Shown here: piece by piece, positions 29,266-41,444 of the stretch
How the letters are laid out: the number at the start of each line of letters is the position of its first letter
How positions within the stretch are numbered: the stretch's first letter is position 1
From: Mycoplasmatales bacterium
GTDB lineage: Bacteria > Bacillota_I > Bacilli_A > Mycoplasmatales > JABAAY01
Direction: 5' to 3'
Length of the DNA stretch: 45,489 nucleotides
Assembly: GCA_014238225.1 (NCBI GenBank)
Contig: JABABL010000006.1
Coordinates: 1-45,489, forward strand
Notes under the pieces: generated by a model
Database searches by the model: none
The model's input: only the letters and a program-made list of their open reading frames with translations
Told to the model about the DNA's origin: nothing
Translations under genes and position numbers: made by a program

Positions 29266-31045
29266 TATACGTAATTTTTCAATCATTGCGCATATTGATC
29301 ACGGTAAAAGTACACTTGCAGACCGTATTTTGGAATTAACCAATGCTCTTTCAAAAAGGGAAATGAAAGATCAATTTCTTGACGAATTAGAAATAGAAAG
29401 AGAAAGAGGAATAACTGTCAAACTTAATACTGTAAGACTATCTTATAAGTACGAAGGAAAGGAATGGATTCTTAATCTAATTGATACACCAGGCCATGTT
29501 GATTTCAATTACGAGGTGTCAAGAAGCTTGCAATCATGCGAAGGAGCACTTTTGCTTGTTGATGCTTGTTCCGGAATCAAGTCTCAGACGCTAGCAAATT
29601 TATATCTTGCCCTTGAGCAGAACTTAAAAATAATACCCGTTATAAACAAAATTGATTTACCTAACGCTAACATCGAAGTCGTAAAACATCAAATCATGAA
29701 TTTATTGAATTGCGAGGAAGAAGAAATCGTTCTAATTAGTGCTAAAAACGGCACTAATGTCGATAAATTGATTCATTCCATAATAAAGAACATTCCTGCT
29801 CCTAAAGCTCAATCTAATGACTTTAAGGCGCTTATTTTTGACACTTATTATGACACCTTTAGAGGTACTGTATTGTTAATTAGGGTTTTCCAAGGCGAAA
29901 TCAAAAGAGGGCAAAAAGTTAAGATTTATAATTTGAATAAACGCTTTAGCATTCAAGACACTTATTATAAAATGCCAAAGGAAGAAAAATGTGAAAAAAT
30001 ATCTGCTGGAGAGGTTGGTATAATCACTATTAAAAATAGAAATCCCAAGCTTTCCTTGCTAGGTGACACCGTTATGGATGAAGATAACGATTCTTTAGAA
30101 CCATTCGGTGGTTATCGTGAAATAAAACCGTTTGTCTTTTCTAGCCTTTATTCCATTGACAGCAATGATTTTAAGGCTTTACAAGATGCGATTTTAAAAA
30201 TTCATGTTGCTGACTCAAGTTTTACTTATGTGAGAGAAAATTCCAGGGCATTGGGATATGGATTTAGATGTGGATTTTTAGGAACACTACATATGGAAGT
30301 TATAAGAGAAAGACTTGAAAAAGAATATAACTTGGATCTTATTATCAGTACTCCGCAAGTTGTTTATAAGATTTTGCTTACTAACGGAGAAACAGTTATG
30401 CTCGATAATGCTTATAAATTTCCAGATCGAACTTCAATTGCAGAAACATTAGAACCCATTATTAATGCGAAAATATTTGTTAGAAACGAATACATTGGTA
30501 AAATTATGGAACTTTGTCATTATTCACGAGGAGAATACATTGATAGTGAAATTTTTGATGAAAACAATACGATTCTTAATTTTTACTTACCGCTCGGCGA
30601 AATTATATATTCCTTTTATGATCAATTAAAATCCTTATCGCAAGGATATGCTTCTATGGAATATTCAATATCAGATTATAAAAAAAGTGATTTAGTAAAA
30701 TTAGATATCTTGTTAAACGGAGAAACCATCGATGCACTAAGTTTTATTGTTCATAAATCAAAATCTTACCAATTAGGAAGAGGGATAGCTGAAAAATTAA
30801 AAGGTTCCATTCCAAGACAAAATTTTGAAATTCCTATTCAAGCAACAATTGGTTCTAAAATTATCGCTAGAGAAACCATTAAGGCTGTTAGAAAAAATGT
30901 TACAGCCAAACTATATGGTGGAGATGTAACTCGAAAAAAGAAACTTCTTGAGAAGCAAAAAAAAGGTAAAAAAAGAATGAAACAAGTTGGAAAAGTTTTT
31001 ATACCGCAAGAAGCATTGTCAAATGTTTTTGTGATAAAAAAATAA
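29246..31045 (+). CDS. lepA: Elongation factor 4 (LepA)
   Basis: A translational GTPase that acts on stalled or assembling ribosomes. The 599 residues contain IAHIDHGKSTLADRILE, the switch region ERGITVKL, DTPGHVDFNYEVSRSL and NKIDLPNA, then the EF4-specific C-terminal region (EYIGKIMELCHYSRGEY and AKLYGGDVTRKKKLLEKQKKGKKRMK). It has a full-length canonical structure with no in-frame UGA. It overlaps fmt by 20 bases and is followed by a 72-base gap. Confidence 0.98.
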   Translation: MEKNLDNIRNFSIIAHIDHGKSTLADRILELTNALSKREMKDQFLDELEIERERGITVKLNTVRLSYKYEGKEWILNLIDTPGHVDFNYEVSRSLQSCEGALLLVDACSGIKSQTLANLYLALEQNLKIIPVINKIDLPNANIEVVKHQIMNLLNCEEEEIVLISAKNGTNVDKLIHSIIKNIPAPKAQSNDFKALIFDTYYDTFRGTVLLIRVFQGEIKRGQKVKIYNLNKRFSIQDTYYKMPKEEKCEKISAGEVGIITIKNRNPKLSLLGDTVMDEDNDSLEPFGGYREIKPFVFSSLYSIDSNDFKALQDAILKIHVADSSFTYVRENSRALGYGFRCGFLGTLHMEVIRERLEKEYNLDLIISTPQVVYKILLTNGETVMLDNAYKFPDRTSIAETLEPIINAKIFVRNEYIGKIMELCHYSRGEYIDSEIFDENNTILNFYLPLGEIIYSFYDQLKSLSQGYASMEYSISDYKKSDLVKLDILLNGETIDALSFIVHKSKSYQLGRGIAEKLKGSIPRQNFEIPIQATIGSKIIARETIKAVRKNVTAKLYGGDVTRKKKLLEKQKKGKKRMKQVGKVFIPQEALSNVFVIKK

Positions 31046-31117
31046 CTTAGATTAACCAAAAGACATTTTTTTAGTATATTATTAGTAGTGAATAATAATT
31101 AAGGAAAAGGATAAACA

Positions 31118-32395
31118 ATGGCTAAAAATGATCAATTTATATACGATTTCAACATAAGACACTACTTGTCAAAAGAGGAAATTGCACAAAAACTAGGAAG
31201 TAATTTTCATGAAGATATTTGAAAAAAAATAAAAGAATATCGTAAAAATTATGCAATGCCAGTCGGAGACTTAAAAAAGAACGATGACGGCCCTATGTTT
31301 ATAGTTTTGTCTCCGTTCTTAATGCAAAAGGAAATCTCAGTCCACATGAAGTTATTGAAACTTTGAAAAACTGTTTATAATGTGGAAATAAAAACATTAT
31401 TCGCTAAGGATAGTAAGATTATAAATGATTATGAAACATCTCACATTGCAGATGAAGTTATTAAAATCGCTCATAATTACGGCTATTCGATTAATAAAAA
31501 AATTCTTTTGAATGCGTATTGCGAACACAATAGAGAAGAGTTAGGCCAAGACTATATATTCTCTCTTGGGTTGTTTGAAGCCTTCGAGACAATGGATCAA
31601 TCAAGAGATGTGAATTTTGATGAAAACCTTGTGTATGGATGATTGTCTAAAATAGATAAAAGCATCAAAAAAGATAAAATGTTTAGATTATCTAATGCTG
31701 AAGGGATCCCTGGTTCCTACACAGACAAGTACATGGGATTTAAAACTACTCAACTACAAACTAGATTTTCTACAATTGCTAAATTCGTTAACAGTAGCAT
31801 TGATTATCCTGTAATCATGAAGGCTGCTTTTGTTTTTTATTACATTAAGTATGGTTTGTTTTTTGAAAAGTACAACGATCTTATTGCTATTTTATCGATG
31901 TATTACGTTGTGGGGCATGAATTCGGCGACATCATTAAATTATTGGGAATTATAGGAACAGCAATCAAACAAGAGAAAAAGTTTGACGTTGCGTACAGAA
32001 ACAGTTTGAATAGCAATTCTGATACCACATACATTGTATGAGAAATTATTGATGTTATTTCTGAATCCATAAATAATGTTAATAGCATTATTCTAAAAGA
32101 TTCTGATAAGTATAATATGCCTACTAAAAAAGAAGGCGATTATGCAAAAAAGAAGAAAGCAAACATCGCAAGAATTGAGTTTCCTCAACTTTCAAAGAAA
32201 GCTTCTTTGTTCCTTATCACACACAACAAGCCCTCTAGCAAATATACGTTAGAAAACTATCAAGACTTTTGTCGTTGTAGTTATGAAACCTCTCGTTATT
32301 CAATGGAATTGTTGACAAAACTTGGTTTTTACAGCAAACTTAAACAGGGGAAAAAATTTATTTATTCTCCAACCGATAAAATAAAAGAAATTTAA
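31118..32395 (+). CDS. Fic-fold-like protein with degenerate catalytic motif
   Basis: A 425-residue soluble protein continuous only in code 4 (four UGA=Trp). An N-terminal region of about 170 residues precedes a Fic-like core. DKMFRLSNAEGIPGSY, then IDYPVIMKAAFVFYYIKYG, resembles the Fic lead-in (hPvikAa-lHyxFexIHPF), and GLFFEKYNDLIAILS aligns without gaps where Fic has IHPFxDGNGRxxRLL. Only Phe and Asn survive, and the catalytic His and Arg are gone. A C-terminal winged helix (ENYQDFCRCSYETSRYSMELL) is also typical of Fic proteins. The ribosome binding site AAGGAAAAGG lies about 8 bases before the ATG. Family membership is inferred from pattern, not a search. AMPylation activity is not expected. 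Confidence 0.6.
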
Positions 32396-32398
32396 TAA

Positions 32399-33256
32399 AT
32401 GTGAGACCAAGAGCAAACACAACCGATAAATTTCTCTTCCTCTGCACCTGAACAAAAAAATCATATTGTCACAGAAAAAGAACAATCTTCGTTGCACGTT
32501 CAGATTTCCAATTTTAAATTTAGTAATGATTTTTTAATTAATTACTTACCCTCTAATTATTTCGGAGAAGTAAAAAAAGAAAAGAGATTCTATTATACTT
32601 TTCTGATACTCTTTTTGACTGTTACGATTGCAAGTGGAATCTATGTTTTAGTAGTAGGATTGTTAGAACAATTCAACCTTCCATTTATTTTATCCTCTGT
32701 GTTTTTTGCTATTGTGCTAATAACATCTTCAATACTGATTTGAAAATTTCAATATTTTAGAATAACGATAAAAAGATATTTGGAACACAGAGCTCATTTT
32801 GACAAGAACCGGATTTTTCCGTTTTTCATCTACAATATCTACAAAAGACTAAGGTTAAATTTAACACACATTGCTTGAATATCAGCTTATATATACGCTG
32901 TGTCGTTTATAAGTTCCTTATTTTTTCTGATTGCTCGATTTGATTTTAATTGAGATTTTCTCTTTATAACAGTTAATTGACAGTCTCCTGGAGATTGAAT
33001 TACAACTGTGCTTGTTGGTATCTCTGCTATTTTTATTATTACCATTGTTGTTCAAGTAACATTAAATATAATTATTAGAAAAAGACTTTCTTTATTTCTA
33101 CAAACATATGGCGCCCTTCCAGCTGAAGAAGAGATAATTACACAACTTAAAACCACATTGAATAAAAACTACCGTCTTGTTACAATAGGTATCTTTTTTA
33201 TTGTTACAATACCACTTCTTTTGTTTGTTAAGTATATTCTTAGACGAAAAAGATAA
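32399..33256 (+). CDS. Hypothetical membrane protein following the Fic-like gene
   Basis: 285 aa with about five hydrophobic segments (around residues 64-86, 92-117, 155-180, 200-222, 250-272) and a polar N-terminus (MWDQEQTQPINFSSSAPEQK). Six UGA codons are Trp, several beside membrane segments. It starts 3 bases after the Fic-like stop, so the two are co-transcribed and may act together. No family recognised. It converges with the flavodiiron gene. Confidence 0.75.
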
Positions 33257-33262
33257 TTTGAA

Positions 33263-35947
33263 TTAAGTTAACTTATTTAAAATATTAGTAGAACATTCGC
33301 CTGGATTGCGTGCTGCCTTTATTAATAATTTTTGGGTGTTTTTAACATTTATACCAACACCTCACATTAGGTGACCATCACGGAAAATAAACTTAGTCAT
33401 TTCGTCTTTCGCAACGTCTTGATTAAAGAAAACTAGGTGTTTATTAGTAACAGCTAAATGTTGAGTGTAATCACCCATTGCCATCAACTCAAAACCAAAA
33501 GCAAACAAAGTCAAAGGGTAATCCTTAATTTTATCGAAAATTAAATCATCTCCTGCAGCATTTGCTCCAGCTACGTTTCCTTGATCAAGAGCAGGTGATC
33601 ATAAAAGTTTGTTTGCGTATTCTTTTAGTTCTACAACATCACCACAGGCATAAACATCTTTAACACTTGTTTTCATGCGATCATTTGTTCTAATGCCGTA
33701 AGCGATGTTTATTTTTTTCTTGTCTAGAAAACCTAAATTCCTTCTTACACCAACACTTAAAACCACAAGTTGACAATTTATTTTTGAACCGTCTTGTATT
33801 GAAACAGAAGTTAAAGGTGAAAAATCATCACCTACCACAGAACCATGAATTCTTGTTAGTTGAGAACTTGTGTGCACAGACGCACCCTTTTTTTGAATGA
33901 TTTCTGTTATTAGTTCTGATGACTCCTCGTCTAATTGTCTGTTTAAAATTCAAGGAGACATTTCAACAATGTGAGTTTTTAAACCTTCCTCATTAAAATC
34001 TGATGCGTGTTCTAAACCAAGAGGACCAGAACCAACAACCACAACTTCTTTTACATTATGTGTTTTGATAAAATCTTTGATTTGTTTTACATCATCAATG
34101 GTATTTCAAACAAAAACACCTTGGTGATCAATACCTACAATCGGAGGTTTAGCAGGGCGTGAACCTGTTGCAACAATCAGTTTATCATAATAGTAAGTTG
34201 TATTTGATTCTCCCAAAACAGTTTTTTGATCAAAATCTACACTGATTATTTCCTCATTTGTTATTAAATTAATGTTATTATCTTTAAATCAACTCTTTTC
34301 CCGTAAATAGAGTTCTGTATCCGGTATTTTGTTGTTCAGAAGATCAGAAACAGCAGGTCTGTTGTAAGGGTGATAAGATTCTTTTATTAAAATTGTAATC
34401 TCTGCGTTTTTGTTTCTCATGCGAGCAGCTTCAGCTGCATTTGTTCCGGAGGCCCCGCCCCCTAATATTAGTATTTTTCTTTTGTCCGTAGATTGTTCGG
34501 CAATCTCGATAGCACTGTTCGATATTTCGAAGAAATCCCTTCCTGCACCACAAACTGGGCAAATTTCAGGAGGTAGCACCGCCATAATTGTATAGTCACA
34601 AGCAGTACATCTTCATAGAACCATTTCTCCAGAAGGATTCATGTTCTCGATATCTTCGCTTTCATCCGTTTTCAATAAACCAGAACATGCTACTAAACTA
34701 CCAACAATTTCACCAGCATTTAAAGAACGTGCAAAGTCAGCACCAAACGATTTAGCTTTTACCAATTCAATTTCAGAAGGTTTGAATTTTATTCTAAGAC
34801 CTTCCATAACGCTCATGTTAAGTTGATTAAGACGAGAAGTGATGTTTCCAACTCCCTCTCCACTCCATCCGTAACTACCAAATGCACTTGCAAACTTGCC
34901 GGCGTGAATAACAGGACTTAAGGAAATTGCAATATCTCAAATAACAGGCAGTGCGTCGCCATTTATTGTAGAAGTGCCAAATAACAAACCATCCGCTCAA
35001 TATATTTCATTCATGATTTGTTCTTTTAATTCATGATAGTTTGAAACATCAATTTGGAATTTCTTAACAATAATCGAATCATCAACGCTTTTAATTCCTT
35101 CCTCAATTGCTTCCGCAATTTGTTCGGTATAACCATAGGCAGTAACATAGGGAATTACAACCTTTTTGGCTTCACTGTCATTTTTCTCTGTTGACCAGTC
35201 AACATATTTTTGAATTCATTCTTGTGGATTTTCGTCCAAAATAGCACCATGACCAGTGAAAATTTTTGTTATTTTTAAATCTTTAATTTTTTCATAAGCA
35301 GACAGAACATACTTCTTAAATGGAGAAAATATACATTGATAATAATAAAGATATGAGTCGTTATATTCAGCTAATTTTTCTTTTGGTAATTTTGATATTA
35401 AAAGGTCGTCATGTGAATAATGAGCCCCAAAAACATCACATGTAAACAATCATCCTGTTTCTTCTATATAAGAAAACATTGAATCTGGTCAATGTAAGAA
35501 GGGCGCAGCAATAAATCTAATTGTTTTATCACCAAGACTTAATCTTTGATTATGTTCAACAACCATGGAATCGAAGTCCCTATTAGTTATTTCTTTCAAA
35601 TATTCAATTGCTGGTCTAGTTCCTACTACAGTTATATGAGGAGCAAGTTCTAGTAATTTTTCCAAACTACCCAGATGATCTGGTTCGGTATGATTTGCCA
35701 CTAGATATTTAATCTTATTTAAACTTCCCAATACTGATTTCAATCTTTTGACATAATCGTCAAAATATTTAGCTTTTACAGTTTCAAAAACTGCTGTTGC
35801 TTCCGATCCTTCTACAACATATGAATTATAAGAAGATCCGTATTTAGACATCATGACAATATCAAATACCCTTAAATCTCTATCGATACTTCCAACTCAA
35901 TGTAATTTATCATCTATTTTTTTTGCTTGTATATTTTCTTCTGCCAT
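33263..35947 (-). CDS. Flavodiiron protein-rubredoxin-NADH:rubredoxin oxidoreductase fusion (class F FDP)
   Basis: A single 894-residue chain predicted to carry electrons from NAD(P)H to O2 or NO. Domains in order: a metallo-beta-lactamase-type diiron domain (about 1-250) with NHTEPDH (His86, Glu88, Asp90, His91), FLHW (His152), CDVFGAH (Asp171) and TGHG (His233). Next come a flavodoxin domain (about 255-400, VVIPYVTAYGYTEQIAEAI), a rubredoxin with Cys447-x2-Cys450 and Cys463-x2-Cys466, and an FAD/NAD(P)H oxidoreductase (about 488-894) with ILGGGASGTNAAEAAR and VYACGDVVEL. All metal ligands are present. AAGGGAAGCAC precedes the ATG. This matches the class F architecture known from anaerobes such as Syntrophomonas and Trichomonas. 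About eleven UGA codons are Trp. Confidence 0.95.
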
Positions 35948-35997
35948 GTGCTTCCCTTTATTTTTATTTTAACTCAAAAAAAATTATTTATTTTATC

Positions 35998-36004
35998 TAT
36001 TATA
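35998..36004. promoter_or_regulatory. Overlapping divergent -10 boxes (MazF-like gene + / flavodiiron gene -)
   Basis: Rightward TATTAT at 35998-36003 ends 6 bases before the ATG at 36010, a leaderless arrangement. On the minus strand TATAAT (36004-35999) lies 51 bases before the flavodiiron ATG, giving that gene a leader of about 45 bases with a Shine-Dalgarno. Confidence 0.45.
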
Positions 36005-36009
36005 AAGTA

Positions 36010-36279
36010 ATGCAATACAATAAAAACCACCCTAATGTTGGAGAAATATGATGAGCAGATAACAATTCCTTGTATGGTGGAGAAGGACTGCGACCTGTAA
36101 AGATTTTGAAGGTTAATGAAGAAAAAGAAGAATGCGTTGTTTCTTCTTACACCCATTCCTCCTTCAATAGCGATGTTGTCCAAGACGTTAGCTTAGCTGA
36201 GGAAAAAAAAGGATTACGATACACAAATCGTTATAAAACATATAAAATTAAATTCAAAAGTCTATCACACGAATTCTAG
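36010..36279 (+). CDS. Small MazF/PemK-like protein, 89 aa
   Basis: Read with two consecutive UGA=Trp codons it begins with a block HPNVGEIWWADNNSLYGGEG then LRPVKILKVN. This resembles the opening of MazF/PemK RNases (GDIWWVDL...GxExxxxRPVVIL), including the Arg-Pro that supplies the catalytic Arg. SSYTHSS could supply the second active-site Ser/Thr. At 89 aa it is shorter than MazF (about 110). No antitoxin gene is adjacent: upstream is the divergent flavodiiron gene, and pepA follows after 8 bases. It may be a domesticated housekeeping relative rather than a toxin. Confidence 0.6.
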
Positions 36280-36287
36280 GAGAAAAA

Positions 36288-37682
<1,395 letters not shown>

Positions 37683-37704
37683 CAAATTACAAGTCAGTAT
37701 ATAT

Positions 37705-37710
37705 TAAAAT
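37705..37710 (+). promoter_or_regulatory. -10 box for the exported 511-aa protein, leaderless GTG start
   Basis: TAAAAT at 37705-37710 is followed by exactly 6 bases and the GTG start at 37717, with no Shine-Dalgarno. Confidence 0.4.
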
Positions 37711-37716
37711 AGTTTA

Positions 37717-39252
37717 GTGAAACACAAAAAAAGAAAAATACAAGCCATATTGGGGACTTCCGTTATTGGTGCGAGTATTGCTGTTGGAGCTGTTGCTCAG
37801 ATGTGCGGCAACGCACCGACCACTACCGAAATCATTGCAAACGCCGAGGAGAGAATAGTTGAAGTTTTTGAAGAATTATTTATTTTTAATATCACAAATG
37901 GTTTAATAATTGATGATTTAACAAACGATGTTTTGAATACAATTGAAGCAAATGTGCTTGCGGAATTGAACCCTGTTAACCCAGGATTGGAAACCTTAAC
38001 TTTCAATAACTTTTCATTTTCTAATACCATTTCTCGTAGTGAAATCGAATATACATCAGCTTTGAGGAGTTTTGAAGTTATAATCTTTAATGCAAATATT
38101 GCTTGATCTTCTGATTCTAGTCCTTCAGATAATGGTTTAATATCAAGTAATTTAATTTTTACATTCGCTTTTAACAATAATAATGAATTAACAATTAACG
38201 GAGAAAACGCAATACAAGGAATGGAATTAACTAATACCGCTGCACAAATAGAAATTGCCACAGGTGTCAATGGAATGTTGAGAAGCAATGGTGTAACCAA
38301 TATCAATCCCATCGGGGCTAGTATTTACAGTTCATTGTTAGAAAACGCTAACAGGACCGTTCCTGTAGTGATTGTACCAGATAGCACAACCATTGATTCC
38401 GCCGCCACAGAGATTCTTAATTTGTCATTTAGACCGATTGAACCATCACGAGTTTTAATACAAGACCCTTCTGCTGCAGGAGGAGCCATTTATAGAATTG
38501 ACATTGGAAATGAAGATAATCCAGATGATGACAATTCATTTTTTATTTTGACATCCACTAATTTTGCAAACTCAGGAACATTATTGTCTTTTATTTTGTC
38601 ACCTACATCGATTTTTATTCAAGACGTTGGAAATGGTAATTACAATCTTGTCAATGAGGACGTTTTAACTCCCTCAGGACTAGATAGACCCATTAACACC
38701 TCACTTATTACTGTTCCTCAAGAAGTTAGCGGAATTATAAACTCCGATGTAATCAATCTTTTTACTAGATTTATTTCAGGCGATGCAACAAGTGCAATCA
38801 CTGGCCTTAACGAGCTATATCAATATTCATTTGCCGGATTAGAACCACCAATTTTAAGCGGTGCTGGCATAACACTTAGTTTATTGGAAATCGCTATTCG
38901 AGACTTACTGAATGCAGCATTGCCACCAGAAACAACACCAATTGAATTTGTCTTTGTTACCTCGGTCACTAGTTTAAACCCAGTCGTTTTAAATTCCATT
39001 GACTCTATAATTGGAACTGATGGAATTTTTGATATTAATAACCAAAGACTATCGTTTGATTTGAGTGGATTAGAAGGAAGTTTTGCTATGACAAACGAAA
39101 ATGGAGTGATAGATTTATCAGTTCAAAGAACATTCAGTATTCCTGAAAGTGCTGATTCCAATATTGCTTTTGGTATACCAACCGATAATATTTCCTTTTC
39201 CTCAATTGTTGCAGAAATTGAAGGACAAGAAAACATTGTGATTTCAGCGTAA
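37717..39252 (+). CDS. Large exported surface protein, possible atypical lipoprotein
   Basis: 511 aa from a GTG start. Residues 1-30 form a signal: basic MKHKKRK, then a hydrophobic core ending AVGAVAQMCGNAPTTT. The Cys at about residue 29 is in the right place for a lipoprotein, but Met at -1 and Gln at -2 depart from the lipobox (Leu-Ala-Gly/Ser-Cys), so a lipid anchor is uncertain. The remainder is acidic, Ser/Thr/Asn/Ile-rich with no Cys and no membrane segment, as in mollicute surface proteins of beta-rich type. One UGA is Trp (ANIAWSS). No family recognised. Confidence 0.75.
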
Positions 39253-39254
39253 AC

Positions 39255-40307
39255 TTAACTATTTTGAACTAGTGGTTTTCAAGAATTAAACATTTTCGTA
39301 AATGCTTCATCTTCCAAGGCATCGCATCCCAAATTTTTATAAACAATAAATTGATTTCAACACTCAATGAAATTGCTTTCTATTAATAATGATTTACCGT
39401 GCAATACTGTATTGTAAAGCATCATAAATTGAAGAGCTAAGAGAAAACTTTTTTCTTTTGGATGCTCATTGACTTTTTGTCAAGGGTTTTTACAAAAGAA
39501 AGATTCTAAGTTATTTAACTTTGCCTGATAATCTTTTAAAGTTTTGGTCGTTAAAGGAGTCATAATTTTTTTGTTTTGTAAAATTAAAAATTCTATTTTC
39601 TTTGCTAATCCCACAAAGTAATACGCAGTATTGTGTGCTACACCTTCCTTTGAAGGAACATCATCGTATAAAAATAAATTAACATCATCAGTAATTTTAT
39701 AATTACGAAAAGATATATGGCTTATACCTAAAGTGTTTTCAAATGTTAGATCCACTGGTTCAATTTTTAATGATGAACCCTTAGAAGAATAACGAACTCT
39801 AACATAGTAATTTTTGTTTTGATATACAGCAGGAACTAGCATGTATTTACAGATCTTATTACCAGTTAATCAAGGAATAAATCCGTTTAATACTCAAGCA
39901 CCCTTTTTGTTTTTTTCTAAAGTTAAGGGTTTTTTGGTGTCATTGTTTGCAGTATAAAATGCAAAAGTATCTTTGTTATCTACTATGCTTTTCACTAAAA
40001 CTTCTTTTTTATTAACATCTTTTATTCTTTCAATTATTAAATACGAGTGATGTAATAAAGAAATCAATCAATTTAAGGAAAAATTATACTCAGTTAATAA
40101 TATTTTTGTTTGAACTTCTTCAGCTCTTGAAATTTCAATACCACCGTATTCTTTTTTTATTGCTAATTTTAAAATAAAATTTTCTGCATATTTTTTATAT
40201 ATTTTTTTTAGTTTGTTTTTTTTGTGGTCAAGAGTCATTCTCTTTTCTCCCACTTTTTCTTCAAGAAATGATTTTACTTTCTTAGTATAGTCTGTTTTTG
40301 TATACAT
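39255..40307 (-). CDS. Acyl-CoA dehydrogenase-like protein
   Basis: 350 aa, read through five UGA=Trp codons. LAIKKEYGGIEISRAEEVQT matches the N-terminal ACAD motif (LxIPxEYGGxGxSxxE), and SLNWLISLLHHSYLI fits the following helix. KKGAWVLNGFIPWLTGNKI, then YMLVPAV, corresponds to the central beta-domain signature (dGxyxlNGxKxWxTxGxxAdxxlv). LGISHISFRNYKITDDVNL corresponds to LRxSxtxxlxFxdVxVP. I cannot identify the catalytic Glu or the terminal FAD region with confidence, and the protein is slightly short. A GGAGG ribosome binding site lies within the YitT end; the ATG overlaps the YitT stop (TAATG), so the two are coupled. Function and electron acceptor are unknown. Confidence 0.7.
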
Positions 40308-41380
40308 TATTGTTCTCCTCCGTCGGGTCGTTTGAAATAACCATCAACTCCCATATTTTCAGTATAAGTTATAAATGCAGTTGGTGCAACTTTATTAATA
40401 TTTTTTATTACAAAGTCTTTTTCTAGAAAGGAAATTGTAAAGATTAAAAGTGACTTTTTCATCTTGTCTCGACCACTAGTTGCAGGAAGAACAGTATAAC
40501 TTCTTATATAGCCTGCTTTTGATAATTGGTCTTCAATTGGTAAAATGTGTTCTTCATTTGTAATAACGTTGACGGATAGTTTCTTGTTAATAGGAAAGTA
40601 TTTATCCACAAAAAATGATGACAAAAGTATATATATTATTGTGGCGGCCACTTCAGATGAGAAGGCTTCGAGAAATTCGTTGTCGTTTATTACTTCTAGT
40701 AAAAAGTAAAGCAAAAATACACCAAAAGCCACTATACTTAAATTAATAATTGTGCTTCATTTTCCAATACTACCTTCTTTTTTTCTGCTTACATAGGCAA
40801 CAAAAAAGTCTGTTCCGCCTGCACACCCTCCGGCCTTAAATGTTAAAGCGATTGGTATTCCTACGAAAAAGGCACCAAGAACACCTGCAATTACACGTTC
40901 AGCATCCGCACCTGCTCCCGTTATAATCTCATTGTTACCATCGGTTATTTGTAATATACTTAAATCTCGCAAGCCAGGAATATATGTTCAGCCAATTCCT
41001 CAAGCTGTTTGAAAAAGCATAAAATACAAAGTATAAAAAGTGAATTTTTTCCCTACTTTAATAAATCCAAATATTACGATTGGTATGTTTATTAAGACCC
41101 AAAATACATAGAAAAATGCTTCTAGTGGTATACCAAAAAGTCTGTCGGTTGTACTTAAAGATGTGCCGGTGGCAGGAGCTTGAGTCCTAGTTAAAAGTTG
41201 AACTATAGTCTGGGCTATTCCCGAAGTCCCCGCTGGAATAATACCAGCAGGCAAAACAAAAACATTCAATCCAAACACTATAATGACACAAGCAACAGTA
41301 ATGAGTAAAAGCGATTTAGCAGTGTGTAATTGTTTATAAGGATTTACGATTTTATCTAATTTGCTTTTAGACTCTTTCAC
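40307..41380 (-). CDS. YitT family membrane protein (DUF161/DUF2179)
   Basis: 357 aa: five to six membrane segments including LPAGIIPAGTSGIAQTIVQ and IPIALTFKAGGCAGGTDFF, the two YitT hallmarks, and a C-terminal cytoplasmic DUF2179 domain (VNVITNEEHILPIEDQL through ENMGVDGYF). YitT proteins are widespread in Firmicutes and of unknown function. The start codon is GTG at 41380. A minus-strand TATAAT lies 8 bases upstream with no clear Shine-Dalgarno. Its stop overlaps the ATG of the acyl-CoA-dehydrogenase-like gene. Two UGA=Trp codons. Confidence 0.88.
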
Positions 41381-41388
41381 CTCTAAAT

Positions 41389-41394
41389 ATTATA
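41389..41394 (-). promoter_or_regulatory. -10 box for the YitT operon
   Basis: Minus-strand TATAAT lies 8 bases upstream of the GTG start at 41380, a near-leaderless arrangement. Confidence 0.4.
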
Positions 41395-41444
41395 TGAATT
41401 CAACGGTTTTAAAATAATTTTTAGAAAAATATTAAAGTTATTGT

